A DNA stretch of 64,000 nt from Sclerotiophoma versabilis (Eukaryota; Ascomycota; Dothideomycetes; Pleosporales; Didymellaceae). This document shows positions 47,107 through 59,404 of this stretch, in pieces. Under the pieces are notes generated by a model. The model had not been told where the DNA came from, searched no databases, and saw nothing but the letters and a program-made list of their open reading frames with translations. The position numbers were made by a program, and so were the translations under genes. The stretch lies in the NCBI GenBank assembly GCA_012274445.1, contig JAAROD010000011.1:372001-436000 (forward strand). The letters are read 5' to 3'. Numbering within the stretch: the first letter of the stretch is position 1; every line of letters starts with the position of its first letter.

Positions 47107-47567
47107 ATCGTTCACCAACGATATCAACTCATTGCCATCGTACGGTATGGTTATTTAACTTAAATAAAAGTGAGCTAGATTTGATTTGTTTTCTTTGTCC
47201 ATAGTTCCGAGCGCCCCTGAGTCCATCAGGACATCTTTTACAAAGCATCAGAGCCCCCACCTACCGATTTCTCCAAGTTCGACTAGAAAGGCTAAAAACA
47301 GACGAGCTTCTTCATACTATGACAGGTTCGGTGAAAGTATTTGATTGGTGGAAGCTTTTGGTAAAACCGCAGAGCTATTTACCGTGTATGTGCGTTCTGA
47401 CGTCATATGCGTGCATATCATGCATCGGCGTTAGCATCGACCGACCTTGGCGCTTACTTTACATTGCACCTTGCCATTTCCTCTTGAACCAACCCGGGGT
47501 ACATCCTGAGAAGCTTTGCTTATCATCTCTTCTTAGGAATCTCTAGTCTCCCCAATTCGCGTTCACG
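47107..47567. other. Intergenic, promoter of the alpha/beta hydrolase
   Basis: 461 bp between the decayed factor and the hydrolase start. No coding frame. The CT-rich leader TCTTCTTAGGAATCTCTAG precedes the ATG. Confidence 0.4.
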
Positions 47568-48641
47568 ATGGCTCACCTCACCCGTCAGGAAATTCTTGAT
47601 TCTGGTACTGTGTCGCCAACATATAAGACGGCATTTGACGCACGAACCGTCGACATCAGCGGTACTGACATCGCAGGGTGGAGGACGTCTCGCGCTGATC
47701 ATTTGCAAAGACTGCGACATTTGTACCCCATACCAGGCCCAATTCCCGACTTGGTCACTGAGACCCTACATGATGTGCCTACAAGAGACGGAGCGAGCAT
47801 TAGGGTGAAGGTGTATCAGCCCACGGAAAGGCTGCCTGAAAACAAGAGCAGCCCGTTGATCATGATGTACCATGAGGGCGCGTGGATGATGGGTGACTTG
47901 ACAGATGAGGACCTGAATTGTAGAATGTTTGCGAGAGACCTGGGGGCGGTTTGTGTGAATGTTGAATATCGGTATGCCATCAACCGTTTCCGAATATAGT
48001 ATATAACATCACTGACTTCAACCAGCCTTGCACCAGAGCACCCCTTCCCTATTGGAGTAAATGACTGCTATGACGCGCTCCTCTGGGCGATCTCCAACAC
48101 TGGAACTTTCAAAGCAGACCCGAGATGTGGACTCATAGTCGGCGGCGCATCAGCAGGCGGCAATATCGCCGCGGTTCTAGCATTACTATCCCGTGACAAC
48201 AGGCTCAATCCTCCCATCACCGGCCAGTATTTGTGTGTACCAGCTTTGCTCCCAGATACCAATGTCCCGCCCCATCTTCAACATCTCTACGAATCTCGAC
48301 TAAAGAACATCGACGACCCCGTGCTCAAGGGCGGCCTCCAGCCCGGTAGCGTTGAGGCCATATATGCTCCTGTGACTAAATCCCCATTGTGGGATCCTTA
48401 TAGTCATCCTGAAGGGCACAAGGGTGTGGCGAAAGCATTCTTCCAGGTTGGTGGCCTGGATCCCTTGAGGGATGAGGCGGTGATGTATGATGGAAAGCTG
48501 AGAGAAAGTGGTGTGCTAACGAGGTTCGAGCTCTATAGTGGGTACGGACATATGTTTTGGACAAACTATCCGGAGTTGGAGGAGAGTACGAAGTTTGTGG
48601 AGGACACGCTGAAAGGGATCAGATGGCTATTGGTGAGGTGA
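47568..48641 (+). CDS. Alpha/beta hydrolase fold-3 protein (HSL/carboxylesterase type)
   Basis: Exons 47568-47971 and 48026-48641 give 339 residues, joined inside the conserved VEYRLAPEHPFP block. The oxyanion segment reads MYHEGAWMMGD (His about 103), where most relatives have His-Gly-Gly-Gly; Glu and Ala replace two glycines. The nucleophile elbow is GGASAGGN with Ser176. The acid is Asp in GGLDPLRDE and the base His in GYGHMFW near the C-terminus. So the catalytic triad is complete, and the altered oxyanion loop may change specificity. No signal peptide, so cytosolic. Fungal members hydrolyse esters, lactones or other small substrates and are often in secondary metabolism. No cluster partner is intact beside it. 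Confidence 0.9.
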
Positions 48642-51459
48642 GACGATCAGAACAGCTGTCGTGCAGCTCTGTCCCGGAAATTTCAAACGTAGGATAGTCC
48701 CGAGACAAACCAATTTTAGAAAGAGGTTTGAAGCAAGAAGACTGGATAAGATGAATTGCGGTACTGCAAAGTTGGAAGAATGAAGCCAGTATGAACAAGC
48801 AGTAACAACCCACTTCAGGTACCGTCAACATCAACAAAACCCACACCAGGCAACGTGCTAAAACTTCCGCCGTCTTTTAATAGATTACTTATCCATCGTA
48901 GGCTACGAGGAGTGTGAAGGCGTTGATGCAAATTGTGGCAGTGGTCGCGGGGCCCTCGAAGACATGACCACTTGCTATTCGTATATGTATGACGTTTTCT
49001 TGCCCATCTTTATCGAAGCTCTCCACCATTCCGTAGGCACTCCTTTCTCAACGGACCAGTTTAAGAACTACTTTTGTCGCATCGGCCCAGCCGACTGGTC
49101 GGCTGTACTAGCCGTACAGGTCTGATTGGAGCGGGGGTTCAGAGAGCAAAAGAAAAAAGCTTTGGGTACTTTAAAGTTCATATCACAGCCAAAGGCGTCC
49201 AGATTTGGTGATGTATCGGTCTATCCATGAGCATGCGCGTGGATTCTCCATTGTTCGCAGCCATGGCCAAGGGTGTCGGATGTAAAAGTCCCGTTCGATG
49301 TTTATTTGCGGTGGTACCAGGATGCATATGCTTTTTTTTTAGCAACTCAAATGTACACTGGATTGCCACAGTCGAAGCGAACTGTGCGAGAGATGTCCGA
49401 CGCAAAAACCATCTGGGAACTGACTCAACTACAAAGTTGTCAACAATCAAGTCAATCAAGTTTACCAAGCCAGCTTGCTTGTTGACAACTTTGCTCAACT
49501 GAGACGGGTTAGCAACCGACAGTTGTGAGAAGACCGTACCGATGGAACATAACAGGCACATTTGTTTTCTAGAAACGTTTCCAACATCCCGAGATATGCG
49601 AATAATCTGCCGCATATTCAGTTGCTTTGCTTGATTGGCAGGAGCGGTGACTGTGTGGGACAACCTGTAGAAGTCACGTGCTGAATACAATCGAGCCAAT
49701 TGTGCGCCAGCCTCTTTGGCACGTAACAAGCTCCCAAGATCCCTGACACTCAGCTTTGGCCAAGAATTAAATGTGCGTTCTTTCCAAATGAATTTGTATG
49801 ATTCTTTTCTTCTTTCTGAGGTGAACCTGATATTTTAATGTAAAAGTGAGCTTTCTAGCAGGTGTCTTCCTTTCCCAGCACTGTTAACATGATCGCTGGC
49901 CAAATGCAAGGAGTTTCTAATAGTTGTCACCAATTATACCAACAATTGATTGTAGCAGACCTGATGCCAATTTACTAAGCTTTGAACGCCACACGTTGAG
50001 ATTTTCCCGGGGGTTTGGGGTAAGAGTTGAGCTTCAACATAGAAGAGCAAGTTCCTGCTGTTAGTGCTAAAGATTTTAATAAGCCTTAACAACGGCTAAG
50101 ATAGGATATGCATCTAAAACTATCCAGCTGAAGTTCGCAGCAGCATCGCTTGTGGAGATGTCGACAAATATGGCCGGCATCGATGACAAGGATGAGTGCT
50201 GAGAGATGATTGGTATACCTATCCGTGCGAGCGGCACCTCTGTTGATGCAGTGTCCCCGGATATTTACCTGCTGGTTGCAGGTGACAAGGTGTGGAGTGG
50301 GTGCTTTCTTTGCGGAACGTGAGAACAGTGGTGGCTCAATTTAGCGCGCTACGTGATTCGCTGAGGAGAAAAACGCCTGAGCCAATCATATACACCCATC
50401 ATCGCAACGACGATGTCGGCAGTAAGCCTGTTTGAGTAGCACGTCCCATCGAGACGAACAGGACTGCCGGATCTTCGTATCGACAGAGGCTGCGATGTAT
50501 ATTAATGCTGATGTGAGGTCCCAAGAAATGCATCTATATCTATTTGCATCATGGGCCGTCATGGTTGAGTGACGTAATACGTAGACTGACGCAAAATAAA
50601 TCCAGGTGCCCTGACTTTTACCAGCAATGGGTAGGCGCTTTTATTACATTCGATCTCTGTATTGAGTGCTCTTTCTAAGCATATCCCCTTATTTATGGAA
50701 GGTGTATCGCACCCGTGAATTTGCAAGCAACGACAGAAAAGACTCAGTCTCCTGACTGAGATGTTTGACAGCGGTCTTCAGGATCTCATTCGAATATCCA
50801 GACTCCCATAAGACGTCGTTTCGGATATCTTCATCCGTAAGAGACGAAGAAGCAAACGCCTATCTGGCCCGAATCTGAAACTGGAGACGAGGACTCAACT
50901 ACTTACGGCTCGGCGGCTCTACCCGTCACATCCTTCAAAACAACGCGTGGGGCCTCTGAACTGGGCCTGGACCACACAGATGAGTGCGTAGCGAGGAGCT
51001 ATACGTGTTTTGGGTTCTCATCAATCCCGTGCCCACCAACCAATTCGCTTGATGCCCGCTTTGGACAGGGGTCGAGAGTGATGGCCGCTCAATGCACAGC
51101 ACTTGAGCGCTGCTGCACTCTTGCCTGAGAGCACAGAGCAATGGCATCGTTGAATGGCCACAGGCTGCTGCTCTGCTCCCATCACTACAGCCGTAATGCG
51201 CGAGGAGATCTTGGAGACAGAGTGTCCCTTTATCGGCTCGCACATACAATGCATGTATGGTACACTCGTCCGTCCGAATGTATCCACGGCACTCCTAGCG
51301 GCCTTTTCATTAGCGGCGTTTTCCCTTGGCAGCAACCTGGTCGTTGTCTGGATCCATTTCTGGGCTCGGTTGTCGTCATGCCCCCCTCCGACTATTGCGT
51401 CCCCTCCGTCTCGTTACGACTCTGCCTGCCATCGACCACCCTGTACTATTGAAAGCAGT
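48642..51459. other. 2.8 kb without a supported gene
   Basis: Open frames at 49178-49729 (-, 183 codons) and 49273-49485 (+, 70 codons) overlap each other and have no recognisable product. AT-rich patches lie at 49780-50120. The last few hundred bases form the promoter of the transcription factor at 51460. The region may contain decayed DNA, but nothing specific can be named. Confidence 0.4.
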
Positions 51460-54026
51460 ATGTCTTTCCCAGTCTCTCACTCCTCCGGATCGGACGGCCT
51501 GCCCAAAGTAGCCATACCCCGACTTCCGACACGCCGTTACCAGCAGCCACCGCGCAGAGTCAATCCTACTATAAGAGACAGAACCCTAATAGCATGCAAC
51601 AGCTGCCGAGATCGCAAGGTGCGTTGTGATGGAGGCCAGCCGCAATGCAGAAATTGCTTGGAGAGCGCGCGACTCTGTATCTACTTGACGAGTCGCAGAA
51701 GCCGCTTTAAGGCGTTCGTTTCGCCGTCCAAAGAAATCCAAGATTAAGACCTGACCGCCAGCAGCGCAACGAGGCAGAATCAGGACATGGTTAATCTCCT
51801 AAAGAGACTCAGAGACTCTGTCACAGGTGAAGAGAAGCAACAGATCGATGACATGTTGAATCGTGTGCGTTGAGCTTGGACTGGTCCTTTTCTCCAAATC
51901 GTAGAAGCTGACATAGATCAGGTTACGGACGACGTATCGGATGCCACGGCTACGTTAGGACGGGACATGGACAGGTCGTCAGATCCGGAGGACACACTTA
52001 CAGAGCTAGGGGTAGCTGCCGACGCTGGCTCGAACGACGAGGCTGATATCATGGATGACGACGATAAGGACCACGCTGCTGGTTATATTGGCAAAAGCTC
52101 CGAAGTCCAATGGCTTCGGCGGCTCCAACGCGAGACGGAACATAGCGAAGGGTCAACATCAAATCCTAGCAGTCCGTATGGACCTCCTGCGATCAGTCCA
52201 GAGGCTACAAAGCGTCGCATGGAAGCCCTGAGACAGCGCCAACAGCAGAAGTCCAGCATACCGATCAGCGCCTCTATTTTCTACCTGGATGGTGAAGGCG
52301 TAGAAGTGGATTATGCCGTTGAACCCTACAAGTTGCCGACCGTGGAGGTTGCGCAGAGGCTCCTCGACCGTTACATGCACACTGTTCACAGTGTGTTCCC
52401 AGTACTCTCGAAGGAAACTTTCATTGATCAAGTTCGCCACTACTATGCATCAGTAACGCGAGGAACGCCTTACTATGTACCGGAGAAGTGGTTGGCGATA
52501 TTGAACCTTGTTTTCGCTATTGGTGCAAGATTCTCACATTTGACGGAAGCAGATTGGCAACTGGACAGCCGAGACCACATCATCTATCAATCCCGTGCGC
52601 ACATGTTGAACTTGGACGAACCACCACTAGTTCACCAGCCAGATCTCATGCGAGTACAAATCACTGCTCTGTTCGCCTTTTACTCCTCCACTGTTGGGAA
52701 TGTCAACAGGTAAAGCTTATCCTGCCTGCTCACTTATCCTGCTGACAGTTACCCTAAAGAGCATGGGTTGCCATTGGCATTTCCCTCCGTTACGCACTTG
52801 CACTCGGATTGCACCTTCGTAACGAGGACCAAGCCATTAGCATAGCCAAGAAAGAAATCAGGGTGTGTATTTGGTGGGCTCTGCAGATTCTTGAAGGCAG
52901 CTTGAGTACAATGCTCGGTAGGCCCAGTCTGATCCTCGAAGACTACTACTCAACGCCGTTGCCATTACCAGTGTCAATGGAGCAGCTGTCAGACGATTCC
53001 TTCGCGTCTTATTGGCACAATCGATACAGAGAGGGTGCATGTTACGACGATACTGCTAAACCTGTTCCAAAAATTCCTGAGCTTTCGAATACAGGCTCAC
53101 TGCTGAGATGTATGGCTGAGATCAGTATGATAGGGCAGAGAGCTATGACAGGTTTATACTCTGCTAAAATATCGACAAAGTCATGGAAGGACACGCAGGA
53201 GACAATAGCAGTTTTATGTGGCGAGCTTGAGAGATGGACAACAGCTCTCCCCCCAGGGTTTAATTTCACATCACCAACCGACAGTGGTTACTTCATGCGC
53301 GAACGTCAGATTGTGCAAATGAGTTATATCAGGGTAAAGATTCTGATCACTCGACCTTGTTTGTGCAGACTCGACACCCGCATCCCCAATCAAACCAAGG
53401 GTTCGGATAGGTTCAACAAAGAGACGGCCCGCACATGTGTCGATGCTGCAAAGACACTCACGGACGTCTTACCAGATCACGCGACTGCAGCTCAATTGTT
53501 CCAGGCTGGACCTTGGTGGTCTCTGGTCCACCATCTTATGCAGGCACTTACAGTACTGCTTCTGGAGCTGTCTTATGGCGCAGTTCATTTTCCTGGGTGT
53601 GAAGATATTCTACCACGGATTAAAACGCTGCTTAGGTGGCTTAGAGTATTGAAAGAAAAGGACAGAGTTGCTGGGCGTGCTTACGACGTCGCCTTTGGCA
53701 TCTTACAGAGGTCGGCGCTCCGACTGCAGGTAGATATTTCTGACCTGATGCAAGAGGAGGTGTCATCTTCAGGAACATCTACTTCACAGGGCTCTTCTGT
53801 GACAGGCGAACACGGCGGGTTCAGTTACGACGATGCAATGACAAATCAGTCAATGTTCGCTTTCCCACCACAATTCCAAGAAGACTCCCAGACACCGGCA
53901 TTTGCGGGGCCTTCTGAAGCCACGCCCTATGAACTAGCAATGTCCGGGTCTACTTCAGGCAGCCTGTTTGGAACTGCTCACGATGAGCAAAACCCCTTCT
54001 TTCTTAGTGGATCATCTGCATCATAG
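51460..54026 (+). CDS. Zn2Cys6 transcription factor with fungal-specific middle homology region
   Basis: Four exons, 51460-51713, 51762-51862, 51905-52709 and 52760-54026, give 808 residues. The DNA-binding cluster is CNSCRDRKVRCDGGQPQCRNC...C with Cys at 46, 49, 56, 63, 66 and 73, preceded by a basic Pro/Arg segment. A short helical region (NLLKRLRDSVTGEEKQQIDDML) and an acidic linker follow. The fungal_trans domain spans about 250-600, with FPVLSKETFIDQVR, VAIGISLRYALALGLHL and the IWWALQILEGSLSTMLGRPSLI block. The C-terminus is Ser/Gln/Phe-rich, likely activating. The first intron (GTTCGT...CCGCCAG) removes an in-frame TAA, so correct splicing is required. Target genes are unknown. It may regulate neighbours, but none shows an obvious site set. 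Confidence 0.9.
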
Positions 54027-56008
54027 CATTGTTGTGCCGTTTCCCCTTCGTCTGGGCTAGCGGACGGTGACCCCATGTATATGAGTACTGGTAACGCTGT
54101 CGGTGATTTTTGCTAGCCCTTCTATCTGAAACCCTGGGGTTGGCTTCCAAAGGATTTTTCTTCACAATGGGCATTAGAAAAAACTGTTCGGTATTGTTGG
54201 TACCCCAAACTCTGTTGTAAAATATGCACATGAACATCGAATGACCAGAGCTGGAACCTGGGCAGTGTGCGCCTCTCTGTGCGCATGTGGCACAGATACA
54301 GTAACTGCCGTCATCGCAGATACTGCGATAGAAAAGCTTCCCCTCTTGCACCTTCTCATCGTCATAAGACCATTTACATTTATCATAAGCACTGAGACGG
54401 GAGTCAGTCTTCGAAACTGATTCGGAAACTCAATATGGCTGACGCCAAGTTACCCAGCTCCACGGTAGTGCTACCCCAAATGTATTATTGTCTCGGTTCT
54501 TAACTAAGGGAAAGATGCTCGAACGACGTACCTTGACGCATTGCTCTCTTCTCCAGCGGGACTTTGCCCTCACTAAGGAAGTACGGCTCAAGCCAGAGTT
54601 CGAGGTAATGTGCCGCCCCGACGGTTCTACCGAGTACTTACGCGATACTCTCAATTGCGACTTAATCATCCGCCAGGTTTGTCAGATGGCAAGAGTAGTA
54701 TCCTCCAATTAACCATATCCAAGCGCTGAAAGCATTGATACACTCGATTGAATCAAATTTTGCATTGTGTTCGGCAGTCATTCTACTCCAACGCTTGGAG
54801 TGCAACAGTCAGCTCACAAGATCTACCATCCGTTGCAGATTCATTGGTAAGGATTTTGCGTGTGTCAGCAGCCTGAATCTCACTGTTATTCGACTGATCA
54901 GCTTTAATTCCTTGAAATATGCTAAACGTCTTGGGCGAATTGGAAGTAAGATACTTTGCGCCCAGTTGGCGATACCGACGTAGCCGTTTCACCGTACGTT
55001 GGTCTACGTGGTTGAATGGATGGTAAGGCGACACTACAGGGCAGCTCTCCGTACAACAAAAACAGGATTTCTAATTGTGTCAGTTTCTCGGCTCCGCAAA
55101 TAAGTCCAAGCAGTCAACAAAGTCTACAGCTGTCGACGGGTTGGTCGGACCTGGGCCGCTTGAATGGATGACTCTGCCAGAAACCATCACTCCTGTTGGT
55201 TTCAGTAGTCTTGCTTGACTCCCTTGGATTGCTTTGTTCCCTTTGTGGTTTAGATCTTCTCGGGGACAGCTTCTCAAATGACGAACTGCCGCAGAACTAG
55301 CACAGGACTTCCGATATGGCCAGGTCAGGCACAAGACCATTGTCCCTGTCGACAGATCCCAGAACCACAGGCTTCGCTCCTGAGTGCAGTTTGGCAAAAG
55401 CGTAGGGCAAAAGCCAATTTGTTCATGTAGATCAAGATGTGTCGTAATGAAGCCAATGACGCACTACCGGCACAACTGCAATTGTAGTGTAGCCTCTTAG
55501 CTGAAAAGCGGGTGCTTTGGGATCAATCTTGGTAGGCTATTGGCGTGCATGCTGCATGTCAGCATGACTGCATCTAAAACCCTTTGGCATGCCGACTTTG
55601 CTCAAGCCAGGCCGGTAGGTGGCGCTGTACATTATTAAAGCGCACACGAGTGACTGACCCATACTACAGACCGGCATCGGACCAGTAAGTGGCATATTTG
55701 AATCACGAGTGGACTGATATGATGAAGTTGCATGCGTAGATAGATTGATAATTCAGTAATATGAAAGGAGACCTGCAACGCCTGACAAAAGTCAGATGTA
55801 ATGAAGTCATAGGTATACGCGAGGAAAACCCGCGACACCGACACCGACCCTATAAAAAGGGTAAACGGAAAGCAAACAAGAGATAAAAGCCTGAACCAAA
55901 CAAACCAGTGGAAGCCTCTCGCAACACATGAACAAAGCCAACCAATCGCATCGAACACTAAGCGGATCGTCCGCATAGCCATGATCAGGTATCCTTTGCA
56001 CTTTCCTA
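54027..56008. other. 2 kb convergent 3' intergenic region, no supported gene
   Basis: Bounded by the stop codons of the transcription factor (+) and the antizyme (-). Small frames show no family features. The right 350 bases are probably the antizyme 3' UTR. Confidence 0.4.
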
Positions 56009-56945
56009 TCACGTTTCCATCTCCATGAACAGCCATTGCTGGCTAGTGACCTCGGCCTCCATGTCTTCGTCCGGGACAAAGTCATCGAGCGTCGCGAGCC
56101 CAAAACCAATCCAGCCGAGATCTTTCATCAAGGCTTTAGAATCGGCAGAGCGGTCGATAGCTACGATGAGGCGGTCGCAGCCGAAGTAGGGCAGTTCGCA
56201 GAGTTCGAGGAGGGCCATGAGACTGTAGTGTGTTAGCGAGAGCTTCAACAAGATTTGGGAAGGGAGATTGTACCCAGCCTTCATATCCCCGGATGACTGC
56301 ATAACCGCCTGATCGAAGAAGACGAACATAGCCTTCTCGTCCCGCTGCTCGACAACAAACCCACGGAAGCGTATTCCGCCAACGTAATCCCACATTTCAA
56401 TACAGTCTCTCACGGTGCTCTTGTTACCAGAGCCAGGCGCGATGTCCTGCACCGAGCCGGGCGTGCCGTAATCGGATGTTGCGTGTGCGTTGTTGTTAAG
56501 CATACCCGCCACAAGCGAGTCCTGCTGGCGCTGATTCCCCTCACCCAGGAAAACAGACCGCAGTGTCTCGCAGAAGAGTCTCTCACACTCGACCGTGATG
56601 GTGTATGCTGCCCCCCCTCTGCGCGCCTTACTCTGCAGAGTGTTGCTGGCGGCGAGGGGGGGACTTGAAGGGGGTGATGGATTTCCCTGTGCATGGTCAG
56701 TACAACCGCTCTTTGACCGTATCGTCGCTGCGCTTTGCGAGCTGGAGGAGAAACTCACCGAGCCGACCTCAGGCCCACCACTCGACCCCGGCGGCCCCCG
56801 TAGTGCTGTAGTGGAAGCCGTGAACCGCCGCGTCGCGGAGGCTCACAGCGTAGCAGGTAGCACGGGTCTCTCCGCTCGACGAGGCGTACGAGCGGACGCT
56901 GCAATTACTACTACTACTACTGTTTCGTTTCATGGTCATCGCCAT
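56009..56945 (-). CDS. OAZ1: Ornithine decarboxylase antizyme, decoded by +1 ribosomal frameshifting
   Basis: ORF1 runs from an ATG at 56945 to a TGA at 56771-56769 (58 codons, ending Trp-Trp-Ala-stop). The main body lies in the +1 frame: starting at GAG 56770 it reads to 56274, then across a 51 nt intron to 56222-56009. It has no ATG near its start; the first Met-like codon is GTG. A shift at GCC-UGA yields about 294 residues. The body has the antizyme hallmarks WDYVGGIRFRGF, AMFVFFDQAV, LMALLELCELPYFGCDRLIVAIDRS, KDLGWIGFGLATL and a C-terminal SQQWLFMEME. Antizyme binds ornithine decarboxylase monomers, sends them to the proteasome, and limits polyamine uptake. Polyamines stimulate the frameshift, closing the feedback loop. 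The intron is a multiple of three without stops. Confidence 0.9.
56769..56774 (-). promoter_or_regulatory. Programmed +1 frameshift site GCC-UGA
   Basis: The last sense codon of antizyme ORF1 is GCC (56774-56772), followed by the UGA stop. Skipping the U after GCC puts the ribosome in the frame of the conserved body (GAG GTC GGC TCG). UCC-UGA is the commonest antizyme site and budding yeast uses GCG-UGA, so GCC-UGA is an Ala variant. Confidence 0.7.
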
Positions 56946-57757
56946 TGCTACAGGAGTGCCACAGCTGCGCTGCTAGCGGCGGGGTCGCTGCGTGCGGTAA
57001 AGGTTGGGGTTGACGGGAGAGTTTGGGTTGCTGACTGGTCCGAGGACGGGCGGCGTTGAACGGCGGTGGTGGAACGTTGGCGTTGAAGGCTGAGGGTGAA
57101 GCGTAATGGACGGACGTCGGTGTGGTGATGCAGAAGGAAATGAGGAGAAATGGGCCCGTGCACCCCGCTACTGCCGCACCTAGAATCTTCTGTTTGACAA
57201 GGACGAGCAACAGTCGCAGACGCAAACACGTGCGACAGCCTGGTGAACCATTGTTTGTTCGACTGTCGGGGAAGAACAAGAGCAGCTCCAACAGTTATCA
57301 ACTGTTCGTTCTTGAGGCAATAGCACATATCGCATCATACCTAGGTAGAGCGTTGACTATACACTTGCCTCTATGAGAGATGTCTCAAAACCAGTTTGTA
57401 GTGACAGCTTTGTCGGAGGTGGGTGTACGTTGGCATCGTGCATTGCACTGAGTAAGCAAACTTGATCGTATCAATTTACTAAACAACTACCGGAAACTCC
57501 ATTACTTTTCTAGTAGCTTCCTCAGCGTGTCTACGCCTCGCTAGATGATCACACAGATAGGAAAAGGCATACATGCTCGTGCGAGAAATCCGTCCTCCTC
57601 GCACATCTACAACCAGTATGCAAGTCGGATATCTCATACATCGCTTATGCAGGGAAAATCAAACAAGGAAATGTACCTATGCACTCGAGTGGAGCGTGCC
57701 GGCATTGTACACGAGGTGGGTGGGTCCTCGGATCTGCGCGTACAGATGATTGAGAGT
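56946..57757. other. Antizyme promoter/leader and FKBP 3' flank
   Basis: Bounded by the antizyme start (-) and the FKBP stop (-). Overlapping open minus-strand frames at 56917-57328 reach the antizyme leader and may be uORF-like, but they lack conserved features. A (TAC)n run at 56909-56920 encodes the serine run in antizyme ORF1. Confidence 0.4.
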
Positions 57758-59404
57758 TTAGTTGACCGAGATGCACTTGATGTCGAAGATCAGGTCAGAG
57801 TTGGGGGGAATGTCCGGGGGAGCACCCTTCTTGCCGTAGGCCATGGCAGCGGGGATGGTGAGGCGGCGCTCGCCGCCAGGGGTCATACCAGCGACACCGA
57901 CGTCCCAGCCCTTGATGACCTGGCCGACACCAAGCTTGAAAGAGAAAGGCTTGCCCTTCTTGTTGGCTATATCAAAATTAGTGTAGTCTAGAAGATGTGG
58001 AAGATCACAACTTACAGTCGAAGACCTTGCCGTTCTTCAGCTTGCCAATGTAGCGCATCTCGACGCGGTCGCCCTTCTTGGCGGCCTTACCCTTACCCTC
58101 CTTCTTGTCGTCGACGGTGACACCGCTCACGTTGCGGGGTCCCTTAGCGGCGGGCTTTGCGGCTTCCTTCTTCTCGTCAACCCTGGGCGAGCCAGTGGGG
58201 CCCATCTCGAGGTTCTTGGAGAACTGTACCTTCTTCTTGTCACTGCTGGGGGTCTCAGCCTTCTCAGCCTTCTTTGCGGGCTCTTTGGCAGCAGCAACAG
58301 CCTGGCCGTCGTTCTTCTTGACCTTCTTGGAGGCCTTCTGCTCGCCGTTGGTGGCAGCCTTGCTGATCAGGTCATCAAGGCTCTCGGCCTCATCGGCGGC
58401 ACGCTTGTTCTTGTTCTTGTTCTTCTTGGTGTCGACAAGCTTGGGTGCCTGCTCCTCCTCAGAGTCGACTTCAGTAATGCGGGGGTTCTCGAGGCCATCA
58501 AGCTCGTCCTCTTCAGATTCGTCCATCTCGTCGAGGTCGAGCTCGTCCTCATCGGGAGAAAGATCGTACTCCTCGTCGTATTCGTCCTCCTCATCCTCCT
58601 CGTCGTCGCCCTCCGGGAAGGCGATGTAGTTACCAGTGACGAAAACGTCGTGTGTGCCGTCGACCTGGAGGTAGACCTCCTCGCCCTCACGGACGGTGAT
58701 GTCGAGGGGCTGCTGGTAGTTCTGCGTGCTGTCAGCTGTCTAACATCAAAATTCTAGTGAATGGCGAACATACCCTCTCGGGGTCGAGAGTGCAGAGAAC
58801 GAACTCCTCGACCTCGTCCTCCTCGTCATCGTCCTCATCATCCTCATCCTCGTCGAGGTCGTCTTCATCGCTGTCCTCCTCGGTGGAGATCTTTGCCTTG
58901 CCCTTGCCGTTGACAGCGTCGATCTCCATCTCGTCCTCAGCGAGATCCTGGGCGATCTTCTTCTTGAGGGCAGCCTGCTTGGCCTTCTTGGACTTGGCCT
59001 TGTCGCTAGGGCCGCCGTTGGACTCATCCTCGCTGTCCTCCTCGCTGTCCTCATCCTCCTCGGGAAGAGCGACACCACCAGCGCGCAGCTTGGCAATGAT
59101 GCTCTCGACGTCCTCGCCGTCAAAGTCCTCGTCATCCTCGTCATCATCCTCATCGTCGAGGTCCATGGGGACACGGATGATCCTCAGAGTAGCGCGAGGA
59201 ACCTTGTGCTCCTCGTCAATCTGGGGCTCGGCGCTAGGGTCAATAGCAGCCATGGTGATGCGGAACTGGAGCGAGTCAGCCTGAGACGGGCGAAGATAAA
59301 GTTCCTTTACTTACAGCAGCCGAAGGGTCGACAGCAGCGGGGATGGGCAGACCGCCAACGGGAATGCGACGCCCGTAGACGCCTGCAGGGACTGCGGAAG
59401 GCAT
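57758..59404 (-). CDS. FPR4: Nucleolar FKBP-type peptidyl-prolyl cis-trans isomerase (Fpr4/FKBP39 type)
   Basis: Exons 59404-59315, 59265-58774, 58721-58016 and 57966-57758 give 498 residues. The N-terminal nucleoplasmin-like part begins VYGRRIPVGGLPIPA and includes ATLRIIRVPMD and EFVLCTLDPERNYQQPLDITV, then VDGTHDVFVTGNYI. It is broken by long acidic Asp/Glu tracts (about 70-90, 105-120, 165-190 and 240-290), as expected of histone-binding FKBPs. A Lys/Ala-rich basic linker follows. The C-terminal FKBP domain (about 390-498) has GDRVEMRYIGKLKNGKVFDSN, VIKGWDVGVAGMTPGGERRL and AYGKKGAPPDIPPNSDLIFDI, with catalytic pocket Trp and Tyr present. Known relatives isomerise prolines in histone H3 and act as rDNA silencing chaperones. 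Confidence 0.93.

Noticed and set aside
49178..49729. 183-codon minus-strand ORF with an overlapping plus-strand ORF
   Set aside because: No recognisable domain in either frame and no splice partners.
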